The notes under the pieces are model-generated. The model had not been told where the DNA came from and made no database searches. It saw only the letters and a list, made by a program, of their open reading frames with translations. A stretch of DNA of 32,926 bases from Candidatus Binatia bacterium (lineage in GTDB: Bacteria; Desulfobacterota; Binatia; HRBIN30; CADEER01), in contig JANQHZ010001023.1 in assembly GCA_028282445.1 (NCBI GenBank), positions 1 to 32,926 of the forward strand, given 5' to 3'. A program made the position numbers and the translations under genes. Each line of letters begins with the position of its first letter. The stretch's first letter is position 1. Below, in pieces: positions 29,601 to 32,926 of this stretch.

Positions 29601-32192
29601 CAAACGATCGGAACCGACCCGGCTGTCGCGGATACGGATGGGGACGGGCTGTCGGACGGAGACGAGGTCAACGTGCACGGTACCGATCCGCTGGATCCGG
29701 ATAGCGAAGGCGACGGATTGAGCGACGGCGATGAGATCAACGTCTACGGATCCAACCCGCTGAGTCGCGACTCTGACGGTGGAAGCCGCCCGGACGGGGT
29801 CGAGGTCAACCGCGACGGAACGGACCCGACCGATCCGAACGACGACTTGCCTAGCCTCTACTCCCTCGATCGGAACGCGGCAAGGCTGCACTTGATCGAT
29901 GTCAGCGACGGTTCGACGTTGGCGACAACGGAACTGTCTGTATTCGCAATGGGCCTGGCAACAAATCCGGAGACTGGTGAGCTCTGGACTTTCGTCGGGG
30001 GAGGCCAGCTATCAACGGTGGATCCGATAACCGGAGCGTTTGGAGTCGTGGGGTATCCTCCTGAATTTTTCGAAGCGATTACCTTTGACAACGATGGGAA
30101 CCTCTTGGGGGTGACCTCGTACTATGGCGCATCCCCGGGTTCACTCTTCTTCATCAGTACTCTGGATGCATCCGTAACGCCGATCCGGCCGCTGACAAGC
30201 CCGAGCAACTTCGGCAGCCATGCTCTAGCCTTCCACAACAACAGCGGCTTGGTTTATCACTCGGCGGGGGACTACAACAGCGCGTCGATTCTGGAGACCG
30301 TGGATCTGACGACGCTCCAATTGGAGATGCTTCCGTTGTCGGGTTTCAGCTTCCGCGAACCAACGGCGCTCACCTACGCAGGCAACTCGGAGTTTTTCGC
30401 AACCGACTACGGCCGCGATTTCATGTCGATTCGGGACGACGGCTTCGTGCGATCTCTGGGAACTCTGAGTCACACCTCGGCAGGCCTCGCCTTGGTGGGG
30501 GTCAGTCTCGCAGACCGCGACCTCGATGGGCTGAGCGACAGTGCCGAGGCCGTGCTTGGTACCAATCCCGAGGTTGCAGATAGTGACGGTGACGGGCTTG
30601 AGGACGGCTTCGAAGTAGAAAACGGGTTCGATCCACTCGATCCGGACGAGGACGGCAACACGATCGACGACGGACAGGACGATCCAGACGGTGACGGTTT
30701 GGATAGCGCGGCCGAGCAGTCTCTCGGGACTAACCCGACGCAGAGCGATACTGACGGCGACGGACTAGATGACGGCGAAGAGGTCAACGTCGAAGGAACC
30801 GATCCGCTGGTCGCTGACTCCGACAGAGACGGCCTCGACGATGGGGAGGAAATTGATTCGTTCGGCACCGACCCCCTCGACGCCGACTCCGACGACGACG
30901 GATTCAAAGACGGGGTAGAAATCAACTCGGGAAGCGATCCGCTGGCACCCGGCAGTGTGCCGTTCCTGCTGCTCTATGGGCTCGAGCGGTTCGGAAGCGG
31001 TTCGCTCTATCGGATCGATCCCGGCTCGGGTACGGCCTATGCAGTCGGCGAGACTGGGATCTCTGATTGGAGTGCTCTAGCCGTGGACCCAAATGGAGTC
31101 ATGTACGCGACACAGTTCTTCGGGGGACTCTTCAAGATTGATCCGTTGACCGCCGCGGCCGATTTGATCGGGCCAACGCTCGATGCGCTCGACGATCTCG
31201 CGTTCCGAAGTAGCGACGGGAGCCTTTTTGCGGCGACTGACTTTAGTCAGTTCGGGACGATCGATGTGACAACTGGCAGTGGCACAGTTGTCGCGAACCT
31301 AGGTTGCTGCGGAACCGGAGGCTTGGCCTTTTCTGCAGATGACACGCTTTACCAGACTCAACGGGATGACCTGAAAATCTTGGATCCGACGACGGGCCAA
31401 ACGACATCCCTTGGCCGATTGCAGACACCGCCCGGGCTGTCGTTGTTTGACACCTACGCGATCGATTTCCGGCCAGGAAGCAACGACCTGTTTGTGCTCT
31501 ACGAAGCATATCCCGCAAGGCTCGGCGTAATCGACCCGTCGACGGCGCAATTGACGGATATCGGGCCAACCGCAAGCGATCTCGTAGGACTGGCCTGGTT
31601 GCCCGCACCGGGCGGCGTCGACACAGACGGCGACACGCTGCCGGATGCGACTGAGGCCTTGGTTGGCTCGGACCCTGCGCTCATCGACACGGATGGCGAC
31701 GGGTTAACGGACGGCGAAGAAGTGCGCGACGTCGGGACCGACCCTAACGACGCAGATACAGATGACGATACGGTCAACGACGGCGATGAAGTCGATGCAG
31801 GTCGAGATCCACTGGCCGCGGATCCGACACCGACGCCGACCGACACGCCAACGCCGACCCACACGCCACCCGATACGCCGACGCCGACCCCGAGCCCGAC
31901 GACAGCAACCATCGGGACTGCTACCCCTACACCAACGGCAACGGATACTCCTTCCGGTCCACTCTGCTTTCGGTGTGACTACGACGAGCACTACTGCGAA
32001 TGCCAAGATGGTACGGTGGTGTTCGACGAATGCGTGTTGGACACCGAGCACGTCCAGACCTGCGGTCCACGTCAGCAGGATTGCGAGCAAGCTTGTATTG
32101 CTATTGACGGCCAGTTTCCTACAGAGGTTTTCTGCGCTCAGAACAACGCGTTCGATTGCTGCGGTGTCGTCGTGCAGGTGCCGTGCGACTGA
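14598..32192 (+). CDS. 5864-aa giant secreted repeat protein (CarboxypepD_reg, IPT-like, TSP3, propellers, Cys-rich tail)
   Basis: I place the start at the ATG at 14598, not the frame-open ATG 46 codons upstream, because it begins directly with a signal peptide (MRKACHSL to LALASA, cleavage near residue 23). It overlaps the previous stop by 20 bp. Residues 24 to about 815 are not recognised. A Big_5-like domain follows to about 926, then 13 carboxypeptidase-regulatory-like repeats (927-2132), two Big_5 domains, three Ig-like domains, three IPT-like units (2682-3227), and TSP3 blocks alternating with globular modules (3228-5742). A Thr-Pro linker and a 12-Cys tail end the protein. The many Asp-rich TSP3 loops should bind tens of calcium ions and stiffen an extended fibre. 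I see no dockerin, cohesin or membrane segment, so how it is retained is unclear. Adhesin, surface-layer component or filament are all possible (inference). No frameshift is seen across 17.6 kb. Confidence 0.92.
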   Translation: MRKACHSLAVAAAFFLNLALASAQTLTYGQYQVGGFGLEVSPPVVTVPRDVPSSVTTNLVGISTAPIGSVVRARVRGPSIPTIQILTGIPGGSLQLPGLSQAGIHFLEDIELVLESGELIAADPPTVSIDVLDEFLVTSVVSRPLSLEEIRALGIEFDENSFQAFSFTVAFTTSSGVVEIDFPVLMPIVAGEEQPRFIQPPGFQSFQQIPGLPNISLAPAILEPIEEIKESLPPGVEIPPIPGVVVIPGNVAFLNQFFSVLLLVSNEAPDGTPLVVRDVEAEIVLPPGQDGVPGDITSDPPYAPGDPEFDNPLRIAKLADEGRVIVRPVLSAGPDGEEGTGDDENRLVPQGRGSAEFFVEGVRQGNHIVEIELRGILDGLPGGPIEISGITEGAVVVRDPSFSITFIHPNTVRAGEVYELRAHLQNTSDVDANLVTVCLEERNLSGARFVDSDDSCQLIETIFPGESGVAVFPLEALRTGRVNASTLELDGEGGVISGRRISLVTGIGESGAPTSPDTLILPPSTGLLRERANNDDLLFRALALLGEAHSIATAPRGSLPPGVSPIVPGTVIQRARELTEAALRLDLSVRPGPNGQPEPLPDGLLLTLQDLHFDFLGAGSFDFGWDSLFRSSRQARLFAEALAEVLGREMQSLGFADLIELQQSWADTESYRDAHVSIATQGGTTPAFSITDSVERTLGGSLDPEGGDREFPGGDVLTFPGSGQLALLTRLESSRYGVAFDVATDTTFDLGIVAPGSDGQLRQFVVRSLSVAPGDVLSATIRPRTQTPVLFELNGQVLVPAAELVIVDGPPEILGVIQNADREVDRFGRVVAILFDEEVDPATATPPGNYAVSDNEIAMLAPPNLIDGNAARQALVQFGNRIVFVGMRDPVGPFRTRTLDIVGVRDLRGQEMDPALGVPILADPDIENGATLTGRVRRADGTPVANAEITYRNTDSNQIGRFERTISVKPADAEGGYGFDFVLKSPDGPFRIRARDPITGEEGELSAAVAIDGQRLNLDIVLAGRGSVEGTVRDQNGQPIAGAFVQVSSSVGRDKKSVLTDQNGLYVVNDIPVGGFGVEAVTTQGRARASGAIIRNGETAVVDVTIFPAAPSNATLAGQVRFPDGSIAPGVDVFLGFSNGSFIDRTTSDEGGTFAFDGLAASSYLVRALDVAQGLTGETTVSVPQSADVFASVTLAGTGSVTGRVFGPDGVTPVPGALVAGGTEIVTADENGDYFIPIVPVGIRTIEAADPETGNKGATQVSILVNGQASAGIDIVLEPRGRVTGRVLDPSGAVVPGQEVRLLVGTSFDFGEIIYLVRRTNTAADGTYAFDQLDLKSFPLMAVRGREVANGRVHLSSTRREQILDLQLVAPNGSVEGTVVQGGDQPFPIAAEVSLSARVPNAAGLLEFRSAGTIVNDPDRGFRFEDLFPGRFSVTARSFFSSGGETATLSGTLPDFDPNIDGIVLTLIPNEASLRGRVLDPEGEQILPILDGDGIPLPLPVCISSNRLRSQLDDNTPAPCFGSTLDCGGICVDASDGTFESTIALPADLYTIVLRDERSGSPTEGLSGRSTISLSKAQDGERDVRLLGEGNLLVDVVDGMGDPMPGVHVTVRRTSFPSDTRQALLLDGTMLFENLTEGSISVSAVVSTDPLIDVGGREDLRGFGGNASTTVVRGSTQMVEVRIADAGRVTGRFLLPDGVTPIPNAQVELRPSGLGSFFDVTDADGAFSFNGVPRRSYSLEGVDPVTNRYGRAGGRIDFDGQEVVTNIELGPLGSVVGVVLDADQTTPVAGAEVQLLLGSSVSQTVTADAGGEFAFQSVPGGAFSVRAFSPGGLSGQASGRIDEESQEVAVEVVIEGSGRVEGTVFDAFGQPVPDAEVTLRDARGSSRFAQTSSDTSTLGQYSFDIIPLGGVSVTARPLGALTPGDGGSAGGVVEPDDETITVDVTFQGTMTVGIEVEGTVGAAPVSARVDSSGLFGGRVPLSTVDNGVFLFEGVPLAPFTAAASQTTPIGTTISASTSISQVDLPGPGERVDVVLQLSQVATVVGEVVHPEGESVSGTLVLLQAGGVASQQLVGDDGVFEFSGVPLNANLTVEADGSAGARALFRGRIDGGGNVLDEEDIPIDPLRLILDLEPPMVTAVLPNNGGIDVPTTSVIDLTFSEEVDVDTLTTCTGQPQSMVPAFYLVEAVEGSVDIGNPSDPCDDGNVIPLDAVLSLDGRTVTLTPLVELSSLTSHTLVVDAGTLTQGALVGGVRDLVGKALEAPFITSFTTVDNVAPALLTLSPPDGAVEVDEENLVRATFSEALSAATISEATVRIDGPGGPVSGLRSLVPGGTVVVFTPTDGSGGRAFFDSDSTYTITIDGVEDLAGNPLQTPVQASFVTRDTIAPEVSMLVAVPAAAREGDSIVLVATVPDTDIDTVEFFVDGVLESVQSQRMPSGAFEATITMPDAPIAVRARAIDQVGNIGQTTGEVVVPLLPDNPPSVSITAPTAGTTFLPGEGVRFSVDAADDVGVASVRGVTSGEAANEQTRNVAPPLPLVSLDFDVTIPTSAATGTISFAAVATDTRGQMSALASIEVEVNDPTPPVVNLLPPANGVALLGETLNVTVQASDAAGIVEVVLEAPQIAFAQTVEVAPAETDTSQAFTLPVPAPLAALALDLTATATDRSGNQTSVALALPVVGPFEIDAVATTGVANDSLIASANVQQTITLLGQGLGEVAAALFDATDAAGDPVVQSAGLFDVLSDGSQASVIVPATAVTGAVRLELSDGSTVPGSVSLQIVPTASAISIPAEEAFVAGVEVSIDGTGFRAGATEVAFPPANLDVVSALVSNANTRLAVTLPVGVAAGEAFVLTDGGISNPLPILIFGLIGVAQEGTATDPLTASANIGQTITVTGSDLSEDLAAVFGATNDVGSGLSIDVSLSNVSANAMQAEVIVPAGAISGSVRLRAADGILSPADAMLQIVPTLSSFTVPPGQVLQPGVTATLNGTGFRIGQSDVELPGLALVSPDTDSLTSITVTVPGGLGSGEVAVVTDGGRSRGIPLPGTFGLSATADLGVPANATEASANVGQTITVTGDELSTDLRLVVPSVSDGGANGTLELPLLNVAPDRTSASAVLGAGASSGTVYLRHTDGAAATSTVMLQVVPTLDTLEVPDGQAFGPGTVATLRGSGFVEGQSDVAFPGAAAVTPASDVFDSGASLTVTIPVGVEDGVVSVTTSGGTSPGVNIVLDADGDGLSDLDEVNIHGTNPFVADTDGDGLSDGDEVNVHGTNPLEPDSDDDGLDDGAEVGLGTDPTVPDSDSDGLDDGEEILIGTEPLDEDSDDDGIEDGAEVDAGLDPLDGSDAAADPDGDGLSSAEEIGLGTNPFRSDTDSDGLSDGDEVNTRGTDPLNPDTDSGGRTDGDEVLVDGTDPLDGSDDRVELPIVLQDSDTFRWDIRGDGTIRDGSNNAFDGAFDLVVDGGFFSFFPSGTAEELGREIVIGPWTRSGLIIRRKVFVPEDDSFARFLEVFENFNGFDVPVSIELRSDLGAGNRSEIITTSDGDQVFERRDDFIVLDDGTDGGGNPAVTHVFSGPGAEVEPSSVSTNIPGGDDFSVRFDFTVPAQGRAIVMHFGMQSHDRGAAATRAEGLTFVEGSALFGLAPDEQLDVVNLVPFADSDRDGATDSEELAAGTLLDNPDSDGDGLLDGFELDNGLNPLEADSDGNGTNDDLEDPDGDGLTNAEEQTLGTDPSASDSDGDGLDDGAEVNGSPASDPLNPDTDGDTLSDGEEVNVHGTDPTKADSDDGGRTDAQEINEDGTDPLDGADDRVVFPATLFDGAGFLWDINSDGLTINGTIDAFDGGLQLYINGQRFRGPSFGSAEDLGRELVIGTDRLSRLDVTRKVFVPEDGVFARYLEILENPDDSPPCDALEVQALSDCVAEFCPDLDPACVGSACVAELAPLSTSCLNCLGATSPIDVCTDAPSLATVEIRTHLGSGRATQLVLTSDGDQAFERSDDFIITDDADGAGDPTVVHAFSGPFAEIEPISVYTNAPGREEVRFAFNVEVPDGGRAIIMHFASQNDDRANAEAGAHTLVGLEGSTLSGLSAAEMNEVVNFFGFPDSDDDGLADAEEDLLGTDSNNPDSDGDGLLDGVEVANGLDPLVRDSDGNGTDDGAEDGDADGLDNLTEQTIGTDPGVADSDGDGLLDGAEVAGDAGNGVPTTDPLNADSDSDGLSDGDEVLVWGTDPTLADTDGGGRSDSQEVNEDQTDPLDPTDDAIVLPTDLFDSEGFRWDIQGDGRIGDGSSGAYEGGKGLTVNGTAFPSLAVARVEDDGREVVVGPWTEFGLDIRRKIFVPENEAFARYLEIFENPASCAAVEVEAVNDCANALCDATAAFEVFQACVAASCAAERSAMPLACVSCLDAAVSIADATACIGDSVLVAASLGSNLGSDYFDAVQIIATSSGDQILDRDDGYVITDDSTDGGGVPAVTDVFAGRRYSIPPTNAFFGQVDDFPPRQRVLVDYDFTVPVRGRVLLMHFAAQRNLGLEAGTSAASLTYLDGEALNGLSQSEQEQIVNFVAFADRDRDGLTDDEESVLGTNPELADSDGDSLKDGFEVEFGFDPLVSDEDGNTIDDGLDDTDLDGVDNATEEAAGSDPTVADTDGDGLTDGEEVNNLGTDPSDADSDDDGLTDGEEVNVHATDPLAPDTDGGGQLDGDEVLRDRTDPIEPSDDEVLTLFSLDRGSALLRRLDPSTGAILSSLAITMQGASVRGGSGLATHPVTGQLFALLEVNDRLSRDLATIDPHTGEATSIGNTGAPFAALAFGQDGTLYGLTGERGATPETLFELDQATGAATQLTTLGSGSGGEALALNPLDGLLYRASGRGRRNIDRIFETVDPSDFSVEMVMLFGDDSDQLRALTYAGANRFVAFDRGRDFYTLSADGRLRKMGRPGVESKGLAFVRSAFIDLDADGLTGSEEAAAGTDPQDPDTDDDGLLDGFEVDNGLDPLIPGDENGDLDSDGLTNFEEQTIGTDPAVADTDGDGLSDGDEVNVHGTDPLDPDSEGDGLSDGDEINVYGSNPLSRDSDGGSRPDGVEVNRDGTDPTDPNDDLPSLYSLDRNAARLHLIDVSDGSTLATTELSVFAMGLATNPETGELWTFVGGGQLSTVDPITGAFGVVGYPPEFFEAITFDNDGNLLGVTSYYGASPGSLFFISTLDASVTPIRPLTSPSNFGSHALAFHNNSGLVYHSAGDYNSASILETVDLTTLQLEMLPLSGFSFREPTALTYAGNSEFFATDYGRDFMSIRDDGFVRSLGTLSHTSAGLALVGVSLADRDLDGLSDSAEAVLGTNPEVADSDGDGLEDGFEVENGFDPLDPDEDGNTIDDGQDDPDGDGLDSAAEQSLGTNPTQSDTDGDGLDDGEEVNVEGTDPLVADSDRDGLDDGEEIDSFGTDPLDADSDDDGFKDGVEINSGSDPLAPGSVPFLLLYGLERFGSGSLYRIDPGSGTAYAVGETGISDWSALAVDPNGVMYATQFFGGLFKIDPLTAAADLIGPTLDALDDLAFRSSDGSLFAATDFSQFGTIDVTTGSGTVVANLGCCGTGGLAFSADDTLYQTQRDDLKILDPTTGQTTSLGRLQTPPGLSLFDTYAIDFRPGSNDLFVLYEAYPARLGVIDPSTAQLTDIGPTASDLVGLAWLPAPGGVDTDGDTLPDATEALVGSDPALIDTDGDGLTDGEEVRDVGTDPNDADTDDDTVNDGDEVDAGRDPLAADPTPTPTDTPTPTHTPPDTPTPTPSPTTATIGTATPTPTATDTPSGPLCFRCDYDEHYCECQDGTVVFDECVLDTEHVQTCGPRQQDCEQACIAIDGQFPTEVFCAQNNAFDCCGVVVQVPCD
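17376..20993 (+). repeat. Thirteen tandem carboxypeptidase-regulatory-like beta-sandwich repeats (coding)
   Basis: Units of roughly 80-120 residues begin with a G-[RS]-V-x-G-x-V motif, followed by [DP]-x-x-G-x-P-[VI]-x-x-A-x-V. A D-x-x-G-x-[FY]-x-F turn comes mid-unit and a V-x-[IL]-x-[LV] strand closes it. I count thirteen. Units 7 and 8 are the most divergent, and unit 7 has a Cys-containing insertion. These domains act as structural stalks in many surface proteins. Confidence 0.82.
22641..24278 (+). repeat. Three tandem 181-183-codon IPT-like repeats (coding)
   Basis: The units are 22641-23189, 23190-23732 and 23733-24278 (183, 181 and 182 codons). Each has A[ST]ANV/I-x-QTIT near the start, an SG-x-V-x-L-R-type strand, the phrase LQ[IV]VPT in the middle, then a GTGF- or GSGF-type turn and an FPG-like segment. 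Each looks like a pair of IPT/TIG-type domains. The constant length points to duplication of the pair as one unit. Confidence 0.8.
26301..26459 (+). other. Eight-cysteine cassette inside module 2 (coding)
   Basis: This segment of 53 residues carries eight cysteines. It interrupts the beta-domain just after the LEILENP motif. Module 1, which is otherwise alike, lacks it. It probably forms a disulfide-tied mini-domain. Confidence 0.7.
27639..27821 (+). other. Eight-cysteine cassette inside module 3 (coding)
   Basis: This segment of 61 residues has eight cysteines. It sits at the same place as in module 2, just after LEIFENP. Order and approximate spacing (DC, LC/FC, AC, SC, then C-x-x-C-L) match the cassette at 26301-26459. 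Confidence 0.7.
31824..31961 (+). repeat. Thr/Pro-rich low-complexity linker (coding)
   Basis: About 46 residues of PTPT[DH]TP-type repeats lead from the last TSP3 block to the Cys-rich tail. The DNA resembles the linker at 6413-6643. Confidence 0.88.
31962..32189 (+). other. Cysteine-rich C-terminal tail of the giant protein (coding)
   Basis: The last 76 residues hold 12 cysteines, including CFRC, CEC and a CC pair, ending in PCD. I do not recognise the family. The even number and compact spacing suggest a disulfide-tied cap or binding domain at the end of the fibre. Confidence 0.6.
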
Positions 32193-32218
32193 GCTCGAAC
32201 CCCAACGAGTATGCTCCC

Positions 32219-32593
32219 TCAATCTCGGCGCATGAGATGGTTGAAGTCATACAGCCTGCACGCCTGCATGTCCTCCGTGACACCGTCTCCGACCAAGCCG
32301 CATTTTAGACGACCCTCTGCGGACTTGCGGAGATGTGCACAACTTCGACATGTCAAGGTCATATCCGGAGGATCTAGGCTGATGTCCCAAGGCAATTGCG
32401 CCTCCAACTGCTCCCGGAAGATCTCGTTCTTCGTGCGGCGTAGCTCTTGCTGGGATTCAGCAAGGAAGAACTGCAGCCCCAGCGAGTTGATTGTCTCGAG
32501 GCAGAGGGCAAGCGCGTCCGGCCCGTCATCGTGAGTATCCTGGGGCCAGTAGCGCATCTGTCGATAGAGAGTTGCCAGGCGACGGTTGAACAC
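32219..32593 (-). pseudogene. 3' fragment of a phage terminase large subunit
   Basis: A 124-codon open frame starts at a GTG at 32593, just after an in-frame stop. Near its N-terminus is a W-P-x-D-x-HDDGPDAL motif (32516-32533). That matches the end of the RNase H-like nuclease domain of phage large terminases, where the Asp residues hold metal. The ATPase domain (Walker motifs) and most of the nuclease domain are absent, whereas a complete large terminase is usually over 400 residues. The C-terminal extension has four cysteines (CRSC, then KC and AC) like a small zinc ribbon. The truncation point coincides with the direct repeats at 32600-32648, and no other phage genes are nearby. It is most likely a prophage remnant and non-functional. 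Confidence 0.6.
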
Positions 32594-32599
32594 GCCTCG

Positions 32600-32648
32600 G
32601 TGGACACCTCAAAACCGGCCAGTCGTCGACACCCCAAAACCGGCCAGT
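32600..32648. repeat. Two 24-bp direct repeats, possible IS21-type terminal repeats
   Basis: 32600-32623 and 32625-32648 match at 22 of 24 bases and are one base apart. Both end in CAAAACCGGCCAGT. Such tandem GTxGACAC...AAACCGGCCA units resemble the multiple terminal repeats of IS21-family elements as I remember them. No transposase gene is present, so at most an element end or scar remains. Confidence 0.4.
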
Positions 32649-32651
32649 TGA

Positions 32652-32926
32652 GGCGGCAGCAGCGGCGAGCAGATCCTCGCGGTAGACGTCGACGCGGTCG
32701 GCGTTCTCGAGCCCCTCGATCACGAGCCTAACGTCCGCCGCATCGAAGGTGGCATCACGCTCGCCTACGCCGCCGGCGCCAGGCCCCTCATTTTGCTCAC
32801 CAAGTGCGATGTCGAAAACGACGTTGACCGATCTCGGGAGGCCGTCTGCGGGTCGGCGCGGGGCATCCGCGTGCTGACCGTAAGTGCGACGGAAGGCGAA
32901 GGGCTCGACACGGTTCGCGACGCTAT
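32652..32926 (+). pseudogene. rsgA: 5'-truncated ribosome small-subunit GTPase RsgA, running off the window
   Basis: The frame opens right after an in-frame TGA (32649-32651) and has no plausible start codon. The translation begins near EQILAVDVDAVGV, continues with NVRRIE and LAYAAGARPLILLTKCDV, and reaches TVSATEGEGLD. This is the centre of RsgA (YjeQ), a circularly permuted GTPase that acts in 30S subunit maturation. TKCD (32799-32810) would be the G4 motif and VSA the G5 motif. The P-loop, which comes later in this family, lies beyond the window. The N-terminal OB-fold is missing and replaced by the direct repeats, so the gene is broken at its 5' end unless the junction is an assembly error. 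Confidence 0.72.

Larger units (their letters stand above)
24279..31823 (+). repeat. Seven TSP3 blocks alternating with six globular modules (coding)
   Basis: TSP3 blocks lie at 24279-24842, 25551-26003, 26883-27350, 28266-28715, 29418-29846, 30513-30953 and 31620-31823. They are built of D-[ST]-D-x-D-G-L-x-D-G-x-E-V units followed by GTDP or a close variant. The modules between them fall into two classes. Modules 1-3 share a W-D-I-x-x-D-G start, RRKVFVPE-like and DGDQ motifs, and an MHF near the end. Modules 4-6 are propeller-like with repeated L-x-x-[LI]-D-P-x-T-G units; 4 and 5 share ALTYAG and GRDF. Blocks 1 to 5 end with a GG-containing repeat, TDP and DD just before a module; block 6 lacks this ending. 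Confidence 0.85.

Noticed and set aside
24279-31823. Regularly spaced DNA repeats suggesting a CRISPR array
   Set aside because: The periodicity is codon-based (Asp, Gly, Glu), the repeats are imperfect, there are no unique spacers of constant length, and the frame stays open.
145-32192. Cellulosome or polysaccharide-degradation locus
   Set aside because: Despite cohesin- and dockerin-like domains I see no glycoside hydrolase, carbohydrate-binding module or multi-cohesin scaffoldin.
32193-32218. Transcription terminator between the giant gene and the terminase fragment
   Set aside because: I found no GC-rich hairpin followed by a T-run in this short convergent gap or just beyond it.
32526-32723. 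65-codon minus-strand open frame over the terminase/rsgA junction
   Set aside because: It runs antisense to the rsgA fragment and through the direct repeats, with no family features of its own.

Overview
The window is GC-rich bacterial DNA (I judge about 60% GC by eye) and almost all of it encodes a locus of five secreted, multidomain surface proteins. The last 700 bases are unrelated debris: a phage terminase fragment, two IS-type direct repeats and a decapitated rsgA. The style of the proteins (Ca-loop dockerin pairs after a Cys, long Thr-Pro linkers, cohesin-like domains, thrombospondin type 3 repeats) recalls large proteins from metagenomic deltaproteobacterial lineages such as Binatota. 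That taxonomic guess is inference from style only.

Layout. The minus-strand arm (5214 to 145) has a 233-aa protein with a cohesin-like domain plus a dockerin-like EF-hand pair, then a 1402-aa dockerin protein carrying a YCF48-type propeller. A 221-bp intergenic region (5215-5435) separates this from the plus-strand arm. That arm has a 225-aa cohesin-like protein with a C-terminal membrane/sorting tail (5436-6113), a 2834-aa protein with an N-terminal dockerin and a C-terminal HExxH metalloprotease-like domain (6113-14617), and a 5864-aa giant (14598-32192). Both plus-strand junctions overlap (TGATG, then 20 bp), so these three genes look like one operon.

The 5864-aa giant is a catalogue of tandem repeats. 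It has 13 carboxypeptidase-regulatory-like beta-sandwiches, Big_5 and Ig-like domains, and three near-equal 181-183-codon IPT-like units. Seven calcium-binding TSP3 blocks then alternate with six globular modules (three related beta-domains, then three propeller-like domains). It ends with a Thr-Pro linker and a 12-cysteine tail.

How the genes may work together. The locus is mirror-symmetric: from the central promoter region each arm encodes a small cohesin protein first and a large dockerin protein second. One cohesin protein appears membrane-anchored, and the other also carries a dockerin. A small chain of calcium-dependent docking on the cell surface (dockerin cargo, then cohesin-dockerin adaptor, then cohesin anchor) is a plausible reading. 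No cellulase or other glycoside hydrolase domain is visible, so this would be a non-cellulosomal cohesin-dockerin system. This model is inference. What I see directly is the domain content, the gene order and the overlaps.
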